Shown in pieces: positions 50,865 through 60,163 of a DNA stretch of 64,000 nucleotides. The position numbers were made by a program, and so were the translations under genes. This DNA comes from DASWLF01 sp963768765 (lineage in GTDB: Bacteria > Desulfobacterota > Desulfobaccia > Desulfobaccales > 0-14-0-80-60-11). The stretch is taken from assembly GCA_963768765.1 (NCBI GenBank), contig CAVYJK010000012.1, positions 1-64,000 on the forward strand, read 5' to 3'. The stretch's first letter is position 1, and each line of letters opens with the position of its first letter. A model generated the notes under the pieces. That model searched no databases. It was given only the letters and a program-made list of their open reading frames with translations, and had not been told where the DNA came from.

Positions 50865-52269
50865 TCACCTCGTCAGCCAGTGGCGATCCCGGACGGTGAA
50901 GAAGGCGTAAGGGTAAATCCACTGGAGCAGGAAGAAGGCATAGTAGCTGTAAACGACGCCGTAGACAAATTCCAGGTCCCGCTCCAGCCAGAGGTAGTAG
51001 GTCAGGTTGAGCAGGGACCCGAGGCCCAAGAGCGCCAGGAATTTAACCAGGATGGGCGGGTAGACCACCGCCGAGGCCAGAAGTATGGCGCCAAAGAGCA
51101 GGGTCAAGGGGTATTCCAGCTGGGCCAGGAAGAATTCCACCATGGGCAGGAGGCGATGTTTGGGGCGGTACCGGGTGAACAGGTAGCCCAGCTGGACGAA
51201 GGACTCCCGGACGTTGCCCCGCTCCCAGCGCAGGTACATCCGGCACACCCCCCGGTAGGTTTCGGGCACCAGGGTGTGGACCACCGCGGTGCGCTGATAA
51301 CAGGTGTAGTAGCCGCCCCGCAGGATGAAATTGGTGAGGGCCCGGTCTTCGCTGTGAGGGCAGGGCGCCCCCAGAAAGGTTTGCCGCCGCCAGGCCGTGA
51401 GATGCGGCAGCAGGGCGGCCCGCCGGTAAGCCGACAGGGACCCGGGGGTGCAGACCACGGTGCCATACCGGGACTGCGACGCCCGCAGATAGTCAAGGTT
51501 AACGAAACGCACCCCTTGCATCTTTGCCCATGAGGCTGCCTGGCGCCGGTTGTAGACCTTGACGTTGCCGGCCACCGCCCCCATCTGGCCGTCTTGCATG
51601 AGCGGGGCCACCAGGTGGCGCAGGGCGTCTTTGGCCACCACGCTGTCTGAGTCCACGGTTACGAAGATCTCCCCCCGGCCCTGGGTGAACCCGGCATAAA
51701 GGGCCTCTTTTTTGCCCCGGTTTTCAGCAAAGCGGATGGTCTGGACCAGGTGGGGGTAGCGCTCCTTCCCCCTGAGGATATGGGTCCAGGTGTCGTCCGT
51801 GGAGCCGTCGTCGATGCAGATGATTTCCAGCAACTCCGCCGGATAGTCGCAGGCCGCCACCGCATCGATGGCTTTTGCCACCATGGCCCCTTCATTGTAA
51901 GCCGGGAGGATGACGGTGAGGGCGGGGAGCGGACCCTCGCCTAGCGGGTACGGTTGGTAGCGGGCCCAGAGGACGGTGCGCATCACCTGGAAGGCCAGCA
52001 ACACCAGGGTATAGGCGGCCGCCAGGCCCGGCAGCCAGGAAGTGTAGGCCCCGGCGCTGCAGCAGATTGACATAGGCCCGGAAGGACCCGAATTTGAGGG
52101 CAACAACCAGGGAAACCATCAACAGGACCGGCACCAACAGCTTTATCGTCAGATCGCCCCAAGGCGCTTCCGTCCAACGGGGGACGGATTGCTCTTCGAT
52201 TTCAGACCGGCGCCCCCGGCGCCAGGATATGGTGGAAGTGGCGTTACGAATCACCCGGTTAGCCTTCAC
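50865..52269 (-). pseudogene. Membrane-bound family 2 glycosyltransferase, one frame break
   Basis: Processive-type GT2 enzyme, ~467 residues joined. The first piece (from 52269) holds the N-terminal membrane helix LLVPVLLMVSLVVAL; the frame breaks near 52056. The second piece begins with a second helix (LAAAYTLVLLAFQVMRTVL), then the GT-A domain with VILPAYNEGAMV, DDGSTDDTW and the DxD motif VDSDS, a ..SEDRALT.. base motif, and R-W in YLRWERGN (QxxRW position). Three or four helices end the protein. It resembles hyaluronan/chitin synthase-like enzymes; the product is unknown. Confidence 0.82.
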
Positions 52270-52320
52270 AAGTGCTAAATCGAAATTGACCCGTCTTAAA
52301 TGCAGAAATGTCCGGCAATG

Positions 52321-53229
52321 CTAACTCCCTTTCCCGGCCGCCAGGGCGGTAAGCCGGGGAAAGGCGGCCACCAGGCCCGGGGGCAGCTTGAAGGAGCGGC
52401 CTTGAAGCAGGTGGGCCAGTTCCAGGGCGTTGGCCACGGCCTGGCCCGCGGGGTGGTTGTTGAAGATGACGTAGGTCTCCCGGGCCTTCTCCATCAACTC
52501 CCGGGTCCGGTCCGCCAGGTCTGCCAGCTCCTCGGGGGCATAGAGGTAATCGTACCGGGCTCCCCGGTCCTCCCCGAACTCGAACCAGGTCTCTTTCCGC
52601 CGCCCATGGCAGCGCAGGTACCCCAGGGAGCCGGTGACCCACCGGGTGGCGCCCATGGGGTAGGAAACCAGGGGCTGGTCCACGTTGCAAAAATCCAGAC
52701 CCGCCTCCGCCAGAAACTCCTTGACGGCCCGCTGCTGCCAGGAGCGGTGACGCACCTCCACCGCCAGGGGGTACTCCGGCAGGGCCTCCTTGAGTTTTAC
52801 CAGATAAGCGCGGTTTTCTTCGAGGTTGTGGAAGGAATAGGGGAACTGGGCCAGCAGCACCCCCAGGCGTCCCGCGGCCAACAGGGGCTCCAAGCCTTCC
52901 CGGAATTGGCCCAACTCCGGGACCGGCAGCCGCCGCTCATGGGTGAAGACCTGCCACAGCTTGGCGGTGAAGCGGAAATCCGGGGCCTCCTCAACCGCCT
53001 CCAGCCAGCGGGGGGCCATCTCTGGGGCGAGAGCCCGGTAAAAGGTGACGTTGATCTCCACCGCCCCGAAGAGGGAGGCCAGGAAGGTGAGGCGGTCCGT
53101 GCCCTTGAGACCGGCGGGGTAGACCACTCCCTGCCAGTCGGGGTAATCCCAGCCCGCCGGCCCGATGTGGAGTTTGGGGTTTTCGGTTTGCGGTTTGCGG
53201 TTTTCGGTTGCAGTCAGGGCGGATCCCAA
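52321..53229 (-). CDS. DUF72 family protein
   Basis: A TIM-barrel DUF72 protein of about 283 conserved residues. GPAGWDYPDWQGVVYP (about residues 23-38), INVTFYRALAP near 60, and AQFPYSF near 128 are family landmarks; HYDYLYA-like and PAGQAVANALEL close the barrel. The function is not established. The first ~18 residues (ATENRKPQTENPK) are encoded by a tract of AAAACCG-type short repeats, so translation may in fact begin further in, near the LHIGPAG stretch; no alternative ATG is available. Confidence 0.8.
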   Translation of the reverse strand: MGSALTATENRKPQTENPKLHIGPAGWDYPDWQGVVYPAGLKGTDRLTFLASLFGAVEINVTFYRALAPEMAPRWLEAVEEAPDFRFTAKLWQVFTHERRLPVPELGQFREGLEPLLAAGRLGVLLAQFPYSFHNLEENRAYLVKLKEALPEYPLAVEVRHRSWQQRAVKEFLAEAGLDFCNVDQPLVSYPMGATRWVTGSLGYLRCHGRRKETWFEFGEDRGARYDYLYAPEELADLADRTRELMEKARETYVIFNNHPAGQAVANALELAHLLQGRSFKLPPGLVAAFPRLTALAAGKGS

Positions 53230-53233
53230 TTCC

Positions 53234-53335
53234 CCAATCCCCCTAAATCCCCCTTTAAAAAAGGAGACTATTCCCTCTAAAGAAAAATCACAATTGATTT
53301 TCCCCCCTTTTATAAAGGGGGGTCAGGGGGGATTT
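53234..53335. repeat. AATCCCCCTAAATCCCCC palindrome
   Basis: Arms CCAATCCCCCTAAATCCCCC and AAAGGGGGGTCAGGGGGGAT around an AT-rich centre. A second copy lies at 62871-62980. Confidence 0.85.
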
Positions 53336-53404
53336 CTATCACTGGCGGGCAAGGTCTCTTTTGCTCAAGAGGTTACGCTTAACTGAGACGCGGTTGACAA
53401 TACT

Positions 53405-54403
53405 TTAATGCCGGCATTCGGCGTAGTGGGCCGGCTCCAGGGCCAGTTGCTCGGCCCCGAACGGGTGCTTTTCCCGGGCCAGCACCGCCTTCAGGGCCTC
53501 CAGGGCCACCTCCAGCTGGGAGTCGTCGGGCTCCAGGGCGGTGAGGCGCTGGGTGGCCAGGCCGGGCCAGAGAAGAATCCGGGCCAACGGGTGCCCGGCG
53601 CGTTTGCCGCCCCAGCGGATAATTTCGTAGGACCCCGCGGCGATGGGGAACATGAGGCCCACCTTGATGAGCACCTGGACCAGGTTGTTCATCAGGCCGG
53701 TGCGGGTCAACGGCGGGAAGAGCGGGAAAAAGACGGTGAAGATGAGGATGCTCACCAACAGCACCACCAGGATGAAGGAAGTGCCGCAGCGGGCGTGCGC
53801 CGTGGGGTGGCGCCGGGCGTTGGCTACGGTAAGCTCTTCGCCGCACTCGAAGGTGCAGATGGATTTGTGCTCCGCGCCGTGGTATTCGAAGACCCGGCGA
53901 ATGTCGGGGAAAAAGGAGATGCCCCAGATATACAGCAGGATGAAGACGGCCTTGATGGCGCCGTCGATGACGTGGAAGGCGAATTGCGCCGGCGTCAGGG
54001 GGTGGCCGAAGAGGTAGCCCGCCATGCCGCTGAGCCAGTGGGGCAGGAAGCCGAAAAAGAGAAAGGCCAGCAGGAAGGCGCTCCCCAGGGTGAGGGCCAG
54101 GCTGCCCCAGCCCAGGGCCGGTGCTTCAATTTCAGGGTCTTCCTCTTGCAATGCCGCCTGGGCCGAAAAGGTGAGGGCCTTGACGCCGGTGACCATGGCC
54201 TCGATGAGGACCAGCGGGCCCCGCAGAAAGGGGCGCTTGAGCACCGGGTAGCGCTCCGCCAGGGAGGTATAGGCTTCGTCCTTGAGGAGCACCGTGCCGT
54301 CGGGGCGCCGCACCGCCACCGCCAGGGCATGGGGGGAGCGCATCATGACGCCCTCCAGCACTGCCTGGCCCCCCACGGCCAAAGGATATTCTTCAGGCTT
54401 CAT
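53405..54403 (-). CDS. DUF1385 membrane protein
   Basis: 332 residues. DUF1385 motifs: GGQAVLEGVMMRSPHALAVA at residues 11-30, VFEYHGAEHKSI near 185, and HPTAHARCGTSFILVV near 215, the last inside the second of about four membrane helices. Family members are often next to rpmE and prfA; the function is unknown. The start ATG overlaps the rpmE stop by four bases, so the two are probably coupled. Confidence 0.88.
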   Translation of the reverse strand: MKPEEYPLAVGGQAVLEGVMMRSPHALAVAVRRPDGTVLLKDEAYTSLAERYPVLKRPFLRGPLVLIEAMVTGVKALTFSAQAALQEEDPEIEAPALGWGSLALTLGSAFLLAFLFFGFLPHWLSGMAGYLFGHPLTPAQFAFHVIDGAIKAVFILLYIWGISFFPDIRRVFEYHGAEHKSICTFECGEELTVANARRHPTAHARCGTSFILVVLLVSILIFTVFFPLFPPLTRTGLMNNLVQVLIKVGLMFPIAAGSYEIIRWGGKRAGHPLARILLWPGLATQRLTALEPDDSQLEVALEALKAVLAREKHPFGAEQLALEPAHYAECRH

Positions 54404-54630
54404 CCGGCCTGTTCAGAGCCCGTGTCTTTCTGCAGATGGGCGTACTTCCGGCGGAAACGCTCCACCCGCCCGGCGGTGTCCATGAGCTTCTGTTTGCCGG
54501 TAAAGAAGGGGTGGCACTTGGAGCAGATCTCCACCCGGATATTCTCCTTGGTGGAGCCGGTGACGAACTCGTTGCCGCAGGCGCAGCGCACCTTGGTCTG
54601 GTAGTATTTGGGATGGATGTCTTTTTTCAT
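54400..54630 (-). CDS. rpmE: Ribosomal protein L31
   Basis: 76 residues. IHPKYYQTKVRCACGNEF and CSKCHPFFTGKQK carry the four cysteines of the zinc-binding (C+) form. VERFRRKYA near residue 60 is also conserved. The start at 54630 is the family start; longer in-frame sequence upstream is the end of mutM in another frame. It lies between mutM and DUF1385. Confidence 0.95.
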   Translation of the reverse strand: MKKDIHPKYYQTKVRCACGNEFVTGSTKENIRVEICSKCHPFFTGKQKLMDTAGRVERFRRKYAHLQKDTGSEQAG

Positions 54631-54734
54631 GACCGCGTTTTTCTCCCGTTGGTAAGCCTGAATGTTTAAATTTATCCGAATTTTCCAAAAAAGCGAGAGA
54701 AAATCTGCAGCAGGCCGGCCAGGGGGGCAACCGG

Positions 54735-55562
54735 TCATCTCGGCCCCGGTTGGCACGCCGGGCAGAAGAAGGTGCTGCGGCCTGCCTGCACCAGGCGCTG
54801 GATGGCGGCGCCGCAGCGGAGACACGGCTCTCCGGCCCTGCCGTAAACCTGAAGCTCCAGTTGGAAAAGACCGGCCTCGCCCCGGCTGTTGAGGTAGTTG
54901 GCCACCGTGGTGCCGCCCTTCAGGATGGCGGCCTTGAGGATGCGCCGGCTCTCTTTCAGCACCCGTCGCCAATCCGCCGGAGAGAGGCGAGACGCCGGGG
55001 TGGCCGGATTAAGAAGAGCGGCAAACAGGATCTCGCAGGCGTAGATGTTGCCGATGCCGGCCAGGACCCTGCCGTCCAGCAGAAAGTTTTTGATGGGCCG
55101 GCTGCGCCCCCGGGCCCGGTCCGCCAGCCAGGCGGCCGTCACCTGGGGCGAGAACGGCTCCCGCCCCACCTGCGTAAGAGGCGTCAGGGGCGCCCCGGGG
55201 GGAAAGACCAACACCTGGCCGAAGCGGCGGATGTCCTGGAAGCCCAACTCCAGGCCGTTCTCCAGCTCAAAGACCAGGTGGAGGTGGGGCAGGGCCGGGA
55301 AGGGGGCCGGACCCAGCAGCAGCCGGCCGGTCATGCCCAGGTGCACCAGCAGGCGGACTCCGTCTTCCAGGTCAAAAATCAGATACTTGCCCCGGCGGTT
55401 CAGGTCCAGAATACGGCGGCCGCTGACCCAGCGCCGCAACTCCGCAACCGGGCTCTGACGGCGCAGGGGCTTTTGGCCCCCCACCACCCCCAGGACCCGG
55501 CGCCCGACGATCCGGGGGGCCAGACCGCGGCGGATGACTTCTACCTCGGGAAGCTCAGGCAT
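54735..55562 (-). CDS. mutM: Formamidopyrimidine-DNA glycosylase
   Basis: 275 residues, bifunctional glycosylase/AP lyase removing 8-oxoguanine. The catalytic Pro2-Glu3 are in MPELPEVEVI at the N-terminus (start 55562 chosen for this reason). LVHLGMTGRLL near 75 holds a catalytic Lys-equivalent region, H2TH lies near 150-200 (LLDGRVLAGIGNIYACE), and the zinc finger CLRCGAAIQRLV..FFCPACQ is at the C-terminus. Confidence 0.95.
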   Translation of the reverse strand: MPELPEVEVIRRGLAPRIVGRRVLGVVGGQKPLRRQSPVAELRRWVSGRRILDLNRRGKYLIFDLEDGVRLLVHLGMTGRLLLGPAPFPALPHLHLVFELENGLELGFQDIRRFGQVLVFPPGAPLTPLTQVGREPFSPQVTAAWLADRARGRSRPIKNFLLDGRVLAGIGNIYACEILFAALLNPATPASRLSPADWRRVLKESRRILKAAILKGGTTVANYLNSRGEAGLFQLELQVYGRAGEPCLRCGAAIQRLVQAGRSTFFCPACQPGPR

Positions 55563-55644
55563 GGCGGCTAACCGAATACGAAAACGGGGCGCCATAAGTT
55601 GCGCCCTTACGTAGCTTCAGAAAGGTAAACTCGAAACTTGAAAC

Positions 55645-55860
55645 TCAAAAAAGCATGTCCAGGAAGTGCTCGTGGTATTCCTTCAGTTCTTTGTGGCACT
55701 CGCCGCAAAAGAGGCGCACCTCGCCTTGAATCTCGGAGTCGTCGCTCATCGCGGAGAAGCTGCCGTCGTCGTTCTGCACGTAGAAAGTGGTGATGGTGAC
55801 CCCTTCCGCCACTTCGTAAAAATCCGTGTCATTGCCGCAATAGGGGCAGGAGATCCTCAT
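55645..55860 (-). CDS. Small zinc-ribbon protein
   Basis: 71 residues. An N-terminal CPYCGND knuckle and a second CGECHKE near residue 52 form a zinc ribbon; the middle strand stretch (VTITTFYVQNDDG) suggests a beta sandwich-like fold. The start at 55860 overlaps the stop of the upstream lipoprotein by 4 bases, so the pair is coupled. No family name can be given. Confidence 0.7.
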   Translation of the reverse strand: MRISCPYCGNDTDFYEVAEGVTITTFYVQNDDGSFSAMSDDSEIQGEVRLFCGECHKELKEYHEHFLDMLF

Positions 55861-56477
55861 TGGCCTTGTTCTTGGTCCATGACTTTTTTGATGTCCTGGC
55901 GGTATAATGCATTGTGGGGCTCGAGTTTGCGGGCCTGTCCCATTTCGATGGCGGCCCGCTTGAACTGCTGCCGGGAAACCCGCTTTTTCCCCTGCCGCTC
56001 GTAGACCTCCCCCTGTTTGACAAACAGCCGGGCCAGGTAGAAATGGGTGCGGGCGCTCCTGGGATTCAACTCGTTGGAGGCCTGCAGCTCCTGGCGGGCC
56101 TGCTTGTACTTCCTCTGGTGGTAGTGGATGATGCCCAGATTCCGCCACAGGATGGGCTGATAAGTCTTGTCCTGGGTCTTCAAGGCCTTAAGGAGCACCA
56201 GTTCCAGGCGGGCCATGGTCTCCTGGTCCTGCAGGGTGGAGTTGCCGTTGGCCAGCAAGCGTTCGCTGAGGTCCGCCACCTCCCCGGGGGAGAGCTCGCG
56301 GCCCGTCAAGGCGTCCTTGAGGCGGACCTGGTCCGGGGTTCCGGCAGCAGGCTCCGGTGACGGCCCTATTAGAGCGGGGCTTTCGGAAGGCAGAGCTATG
56401 GGGGCCGAACCGCAGCCCGCACAGCCCGTCAACCAAAGGATTACCAACCAGACAATGGCTTTTGATTTCGTAGACAA
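55857..56477 (-). CDS. TPR-repeat lipoprotein
   Basis: 206 residues. A lipoprotein signal (AIVWLVILWLTGCAG, lipobox LTGC) is followed by a Pro/Ser-rich linker and a helical region with tetratricopeptide-like repeats (LWRNLGIIHYHQRKYKQARQ near residue 110; FYLARLFVKQGEVYER near 145). No upstream ATG is in frame; TTG 56477 is the likely start. Probably an outer- or inner-membrane-anchored scaffold of unknown partner, cotranscribed with the zinc-ribbon gene downstream. Confidence 0.72.
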   Translation of the reverse strand: MSTKSKAIVWLVILWLTGCAGCGSAPIALPSESPALIGPSPEPAAGTPDQVRLKDALTGRELSPGEVADLSERLLANGNSTLQDQETMARLELVLLKALKTQDKTYQPILWRNLGIIHYHQRKYKQARQELQASNELNPRSARTHFYLARLFVKQGEVYERQGKKRVSRQQFKRAAIEMGQARKLEPHNALYRQDIKKVMDQEQGQ

Positions 56478-56764
56478 ACCAGTGGCTCACCCGGAAGTAA
56501 CATCGAACTAGTACCGTATCCGGGCGGGTCCGTCAACCCCCTTTTTACTTCAGCAGGGGACCGCGAATCTAAGCCTGTCTACTCTCAGGGAAATATTGGA
56601 ACCCCTGGCGCAAGACCTGACGGTGAGGCGGCGGGGGTGCAATCGCTTCAGGAAGTGGTCGGCCAGCCGGTCCGCCTGTCCCTGGTCGCCGCAAGTGCAA
56701 CCCCTCAGGTCCTGGGTTCGACCACATCTAATTTTACCAATGGAAAACGCCTGTGGGTGTCAAT
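56478..56764. other. Intergenic, no clear gene
   Basis: Between the TPR lipoprotein start and the hdrB terminator. On the minus strand a ~55-codon frame (DLRGCTCGDQGQADRLADHF onward, ending near 56545) looks protein-like but has no supported start. A GGGTTCGA on the plus strand resembles a tRNA T-arm but no cloverleaf forms. Confidence 0.3.
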
Positions 56765-56799
56765 AAAAAAGACCTGGCCGGCCGGCGGCCTGCCAGGTC
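56765..56799 (-). terminator. Terminator of hdrC-hdrB
   Basis: On the minus strand GACCTGGC../..GCCAGGTC forms a strong stem followed by six Ts, 21 bases after the hdrB stop. Confidence 0.8.
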
Positions 56800-56819
56800 C
56801 CCCGCAAGCGCCCCGGTCC

Positions 56820-57671
56820 TCAAGCCACCAGGTCCAGGCTCTGCAGCAGGGGCCGGGGGTCCACCAGGTGGCGGGCGAACCAGCCCTCGTAATCCCTGGC
56901 GCCCAGGGCCAGGGCCAGGATTTCCGAAAAGTGGAAGACGGGGACCTTGACCTGGGAAGTGCAGCGGATCTCCAAATTCAGCTGGCACATGGCGCAGGCC
57001 GTCACCACGCAATGGGCCTCCACGGCCACGGTGCTGTCGATGATCTCATTGACCAGGGGGGTGACGATGTCCGGCCGGGTGGCGGACAGGAAGGAGCCGC
57101 AGCAACGGTGCATGAAGGCCCCGGGCACGGCTTGGGCTCCCAGGGCCGCCAGGACGTTTTCCATCTCGCCCTGGAAGTATCTCTTCCGGGTCAGGGCCGG
57201 CGGGCGGTACAGGGTGCAGCCGTAGTAGGGCACGTACCGCAAACCCTGGAGATCCCGAACGGCCTTTCCCTTCAGGCGGTCCAGGCCGTAGCGCACCAGG
57301 ACCTCCAGGAAGTGGACGATCTCCAGCTCCAGGGGAATGGTCCGGCCCCAGTAGGCTTCCAGGGCCCGCCGGGTTTCGGGGTCCCGTCCCAGGCACGCCT
57401 GGGCGTAGCGCAGCTGGTGCAGGCAGCGCGGGCACATCACCACCAGGGGCCGGCCGGCAGGGGCCAGGGACAGATTGCGGGCCGACAGGGCGATGGGGAG
57501 CTCCTGGCTCACGCTTTTGGCCGCAGCCGAGCCGCAGCAGTTCCAGTCTTCAAGTTCGATGAGGTTGAAGCCCAGGATCCGGGCGGACTCCACCAGGGAA
57601 AGATTGCTCTCCGCCGCCGTGGTGGCCAGGGAGCAGCCCGGAAAGTAAGAAAAATCCTGAAGGTTCTTCAC
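56820..57671 (-). CDS. hdrB: Heterodisulfide-reductase-like subunit B
   Basis: 283 residues. Two CCG cysteine-rich domains (PF02754): first half with YFPGCSLATTAAE near residue 10, NCCGSAAAKS near 47 and CPRCLHQLR near 80; second half with YYGCTLYRP near 150, HRCCGSFLSA near 192 and CAMCQLNLE near 230. These bind the non-cubane [4Fe-4S] clusters of HdrB. The GTG start at 57671 overlaps the hdrC stop. Without HdrA the pair resembles DsrK/TmcB-like or Hdr-like electron-transfer modules of sulfate reducers; the partner disulfide is unknown. Confidence 0.9.
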   Translation of the reverse strand: MKNLQDFSYFPGCSLATTAAESNLSLVESARILGFNLIELEDWNCCGSAAAKSVSQELPIALSARNLSLAPAGRPLVVMCPRCLHQLRYAQACLGRDPETRRALEAYWGRTIPLELEIVHFLEVLVRYGLDRLKGKAVRDLQGLRYVPYYGCTLYRPPALTRKRYFQGEMENVLAALGAQAVPGAFMHRCCGSFLSATRPDIVTPLVNEIIDSTVAVEAHCVVTACAMCQLNLEIRCTSQVKVPVFHFSEILALALGARDYEGWFARHLVDPRPLLQSLDLVA

Positions 57672-58219
57672 GTGGCTTCCCCCGTGTATCCCTTGATAAA
57701 CGGCGCAATCTCTTGCAAGGCCCGCACTCGGGAGGGCTTGAACTCCAGCTTGCGCCGGGCCAGCATCTTGAGGCCCACGTCCATGTCTTTGAGCCAGCTG
57801 CGGGTCTTGAGCTTGTAGCGCCACATGATGCCCAGCTTGTGGGCCCGGCCGTAGCGCTTCAGGGACCGCAGCACCTCCTGGTGGAAGCCCAGGATGTCAG
57901 GCTCGGCCACCACGGCCCCTTCCTCAATGGCCAGGTGCCGCAGGACGTCCATGACGGCCCCCATATCGATGGCCATGGGGCACTGGCTGGAGCAGGTGTT
58001 GCAGCCCACGCACACCCAGATGGCGCCACAAGTTAAAACCTCCCGGCGCATCCCGAACTGCACCAGGCGCAGCACCGCGTTGGGCCGGTAGTCCAGGGCC
58101 TGAATGAAGGGGCAGCCGTTGGCGCAACTGCCGCAGTGATAACACCGGCTGATGTCCTCTCCGGTGCGCTCCATGATCTCCCAGGCCAGGGACCGGTCCA
58201 GGCGCCCAGCCGGGATCAC
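57668..58219 (-). CDS. hdrC: Heterodisulfide-reductase-like subunit C
   Basis: 183 residues with two [4Fe-4S] motifs, CYHCGSCANGCPF near residue 26 and CVGCNTCSSQCPM near 70, and a helical C-terminal half typical of HdrC. The conserved DRSLAWEIMERTGED precedes the first motif. GTG 58219 is the start of the open frame, but the adjoining frame from ATG 58265 (MSPSQVLAKPAAPQK) reads as a plausible N-terminus, so one base may be wrong near 58222. It passes electrons to HdrB. Confidence 0.9.
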   Translation of the reverse strand: MIPAGRLDRSLAWEIMERTGEDISRCYHCGSCANGCPFIQALDYRPNAVLRLVQFGMRREVLTCGAIWVCVGCNTCSSQCPMAIDMGAVMDVLRHLAIEEGAVVAEPDILGFHQEVLRSLKRYGRAHKLGIMWRYKLKTRSWLKDMDVGLKMLARRKLEFKPSRVRALQEIAPFIKGYTGEAT

Positions 58220-58265
58220 TCTTTTGGGGAGCCGCGGGTTTGGCCAGCACTTGCGATGGACTCAT

Positions 58266-58587
58266 TTAATCTAACCGCCTCAAACCTGTATTTAAGATAA
58301 TAATATAAGCATAATATATATAAAATCAATATAGTATGAAAATTATTTTGCATATCCGTCCATGGGCGGGGGCGCCCCTGAGCGGCAGATTCAGGCGGGT
58401 TTTACCGGCTTTTCGGTCGGCAGGGAGACTTTTAGGCAAGCCTCGCGGCTCCCTTGCCTTGACAGGCGGTTTTAATCGAGGTTACCATTAGTTAACTTGG
58501 GACTCGGACCCCCCGGCGCTTTTAAGGGGCAGGGCGGCGGCCTTTGATTAAATCAAAACCCATCTCTTAAGAGGAAAGGCCTTGCTT
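58266..58587. other. Divergent intergenic region upstream of hemB
   Basis: AT-rich stretch with TA runs at about 58295-58350, then GC-rich sequence. It holds the hemB promoter candidate (58459-58488) and probably the hdrC promoter. No other feature is seen. Confidence 0.5.
58459..58488 (+). promoter_or_regulatory. Sigma70-type promoter candidate of hemB
   Basis: TTGACA at 58459-58464, then an 18-base spacer and TACCAT at 58483-58488. This gives a leader of about 95 bases to the hemB ATG. Confidence 0.5.
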
Positions 58588-59560
58588 ATGGAATTGCTAT
58601 TTCGCCCCCGGCGGCTGAGAAGGACGGACGCCCTGCGGCGCATGGTGCGGGAGACCCACCTGCGGCCGGAAGACTTCATCTACCCCATGTTCGCGGTCCC
58701 GGGGAAGGGGGTGCGCCTGGAAGTCCCCTCCATGCCCGGGGTCTACCGCCTGTCGGTGGAGCACCTGGTGCAGGAAGCCAAGGAGGCCGCGGACTTAGGG
58801 GTTCCCGCGGTGCTGCTCTTCGGGTTGCCCCAAAAGAAGGACGACACCGGCTCCGAGGCCGCCTCCCCTCGCGGCGCGGTGCAGCAGGCGGTGCGCCAGT
58901 TGAAAAAGCAACTTCCGAACCTGGTGGTGATCACCGACGTTTGCCTGTGCGGCTACACCTCCCACGGTCACTGCGGCCTTATTCACGGGGGCGAGGTGGA
59001 CAACGACGCCACCCTGGAGGTCCTGGCCCAGGTGGCGGTGTCCCACGCCGAGGCCGGGGCGGATATGGTGGCGCCCTCGGACATGATGGACGGCCGGGTG
59101 GGGGCCATCCGGGAGGCCCTGGATGAGCGGGGCTTCGAGATGGTGCCGATTATGTCTTACGCGGTGAAGTACGCCTCCAGCTTTTACGGGCCCTTCCGGG
59201 ACGCGGCGGAGTGCGCCCCGGCCTTCGGCGACCGCCGCTCCTACCAGATGGACCCGGCCAACGTTCGCGAGGCCCTCAAAGAGGCGGCCCTGGACGTGGA
59301 GGAGGGGGCCGACATCCTCATGGTGAAGCCGGCCCTGCCGTATCTGGATGTCATCTCCCAACTGGCCGGCGAGTTCGACCTGCCCATCGCCGCCTACCAG
59401 GTGAGCGGCGAGTACGCCATGATCAAGGCCGCGGCGGCAGAACGGCTGGCTGGATGAAAACGCGGTGATGCTGGAGTCCCTGCTTTCCATCAAGCGGGCC
59501 GGCGCCGACCTCATCCTCACCTACTTCGCCAAACAGGCGGCAGCTATGCTTAGTAAATGA
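58588..59560 (+). pseudogene. hemB: Delta-aminolevulinic acid dehydratase, C-terminal frame break
   Basis: Porphobilinogen synthase, common to all tetrapyrroles. ~323 residues joined. FGLPQKKD near residue 82, zinc/Cys region TDVCLCGYTSHGHCG near 118, the first Schiff-base lysine region SYAVKYASSFYGPFR near 195 and the second MVKPALPYLD near 248. Near 59440 the frame breaks after KAAAA; the next frame gives NGWLDENAVMLESLLS and ADLILTYFAKQAA to the stop at 59558-59560, exactly the family C-terminus. An assembly indel is likely. Start ATG 58588; TTG 58582 is possible. Confidence 0.93.
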
Positions 59561-59644
59561 TGGAAGATGTTTAATGCAAAAGGAAAACCCGAGTGGAAAG
59601 TTAATCCTAGAATCTTTTCATAAGCTTTATCGAGCGAATGACTG

Positions 59645-60163
59645 ATGGTTGAAACAAAGAAACCAAGCAACAAGAACCCTGGTGGCACAGGCTTCCAGCC
59701 TGTGCAATCTTTTCAGGTCACCAGGCGGAATCTGCCTCATTGGCAGGAGCCGGGGATGGTTTACTTCATCACCTGGCGTTGTAAGCAAGACCGGACTCTT
59801 GCACCAGAAGAGCGCACCATTGTCATTAATACCCTGCGCCATTGGGATGGTTTGAAATGGAAGCTTTATGTTGCAGTGGTTTTGCCGGACCATGTCCATG
59901 TCCTGGCACAGCCTCTGTCAACGGGCGAAGGCGGCACCTTCCACCTGGCTGAAATCATCCATAGCGTCAAGAGCTTCAGCTCCCAGAAAATAAACCGGCT
60001 TAGCGGAAATTCGGGGTCTTTGTGGCAGGATGAGCGCTATGACCGCATTGTCCGGGATGATGCGGAATTCTTGGAAAAATGGCAATATGTCAGAAATAAC
60101 CCCTTAAAGGAGGGGTTGGCCTCGCATCCTGAAGAATACTCCTGGCTTTATGAGAAAGAATAA
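59645..60163 (+). CDS. REP-associated tyrosine transposase (RAYT, IS200-like)
   Basis: 172 residues. The HUH endonuclease motif is in VVLPDHVHVLAQP (about residues 80-92), the conserved YFITWR strand lies near 40, and the nucleophilic Tyr is in WQYVRNNPL near 146. The usual native RAYT start is close to TRRNLPHWQ; here a REP supplies upstream codons (GGTGFQPV), so the start ATG 59645 lies outside the element. A perfect 25-bp inverted repeat flanks the gene at 59681-59705 and 60168-60192. Likely mobiliser of the REP sequences scattered in the window. Confidence 0.9.
   Translation: MVETKKPSNKNPGGTGFQPVQSFQVTRRNLPHWQEPGMVYFITWRCKQDRTLAPEERTIVINTLRHWDGLKWKLYVAVVLPDHVHVLAQPLSTGEGGTFHLAEIIHSVKSFSSQKINRLSGNSGSLWQDERYDRIVRDDAEFLEKWQYVRNNPLKEGLASHPEEYSWLYEKE

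Noticed and set aside
56580..56730. GGTGAGGCGGC and GGGTTCGA stretches resembling parts of a selenocysteine tRNA
   Set aside because: No acceptor pairing and no TCA anticodon loop in the right place; a full cloverleaf cannot be drawn.
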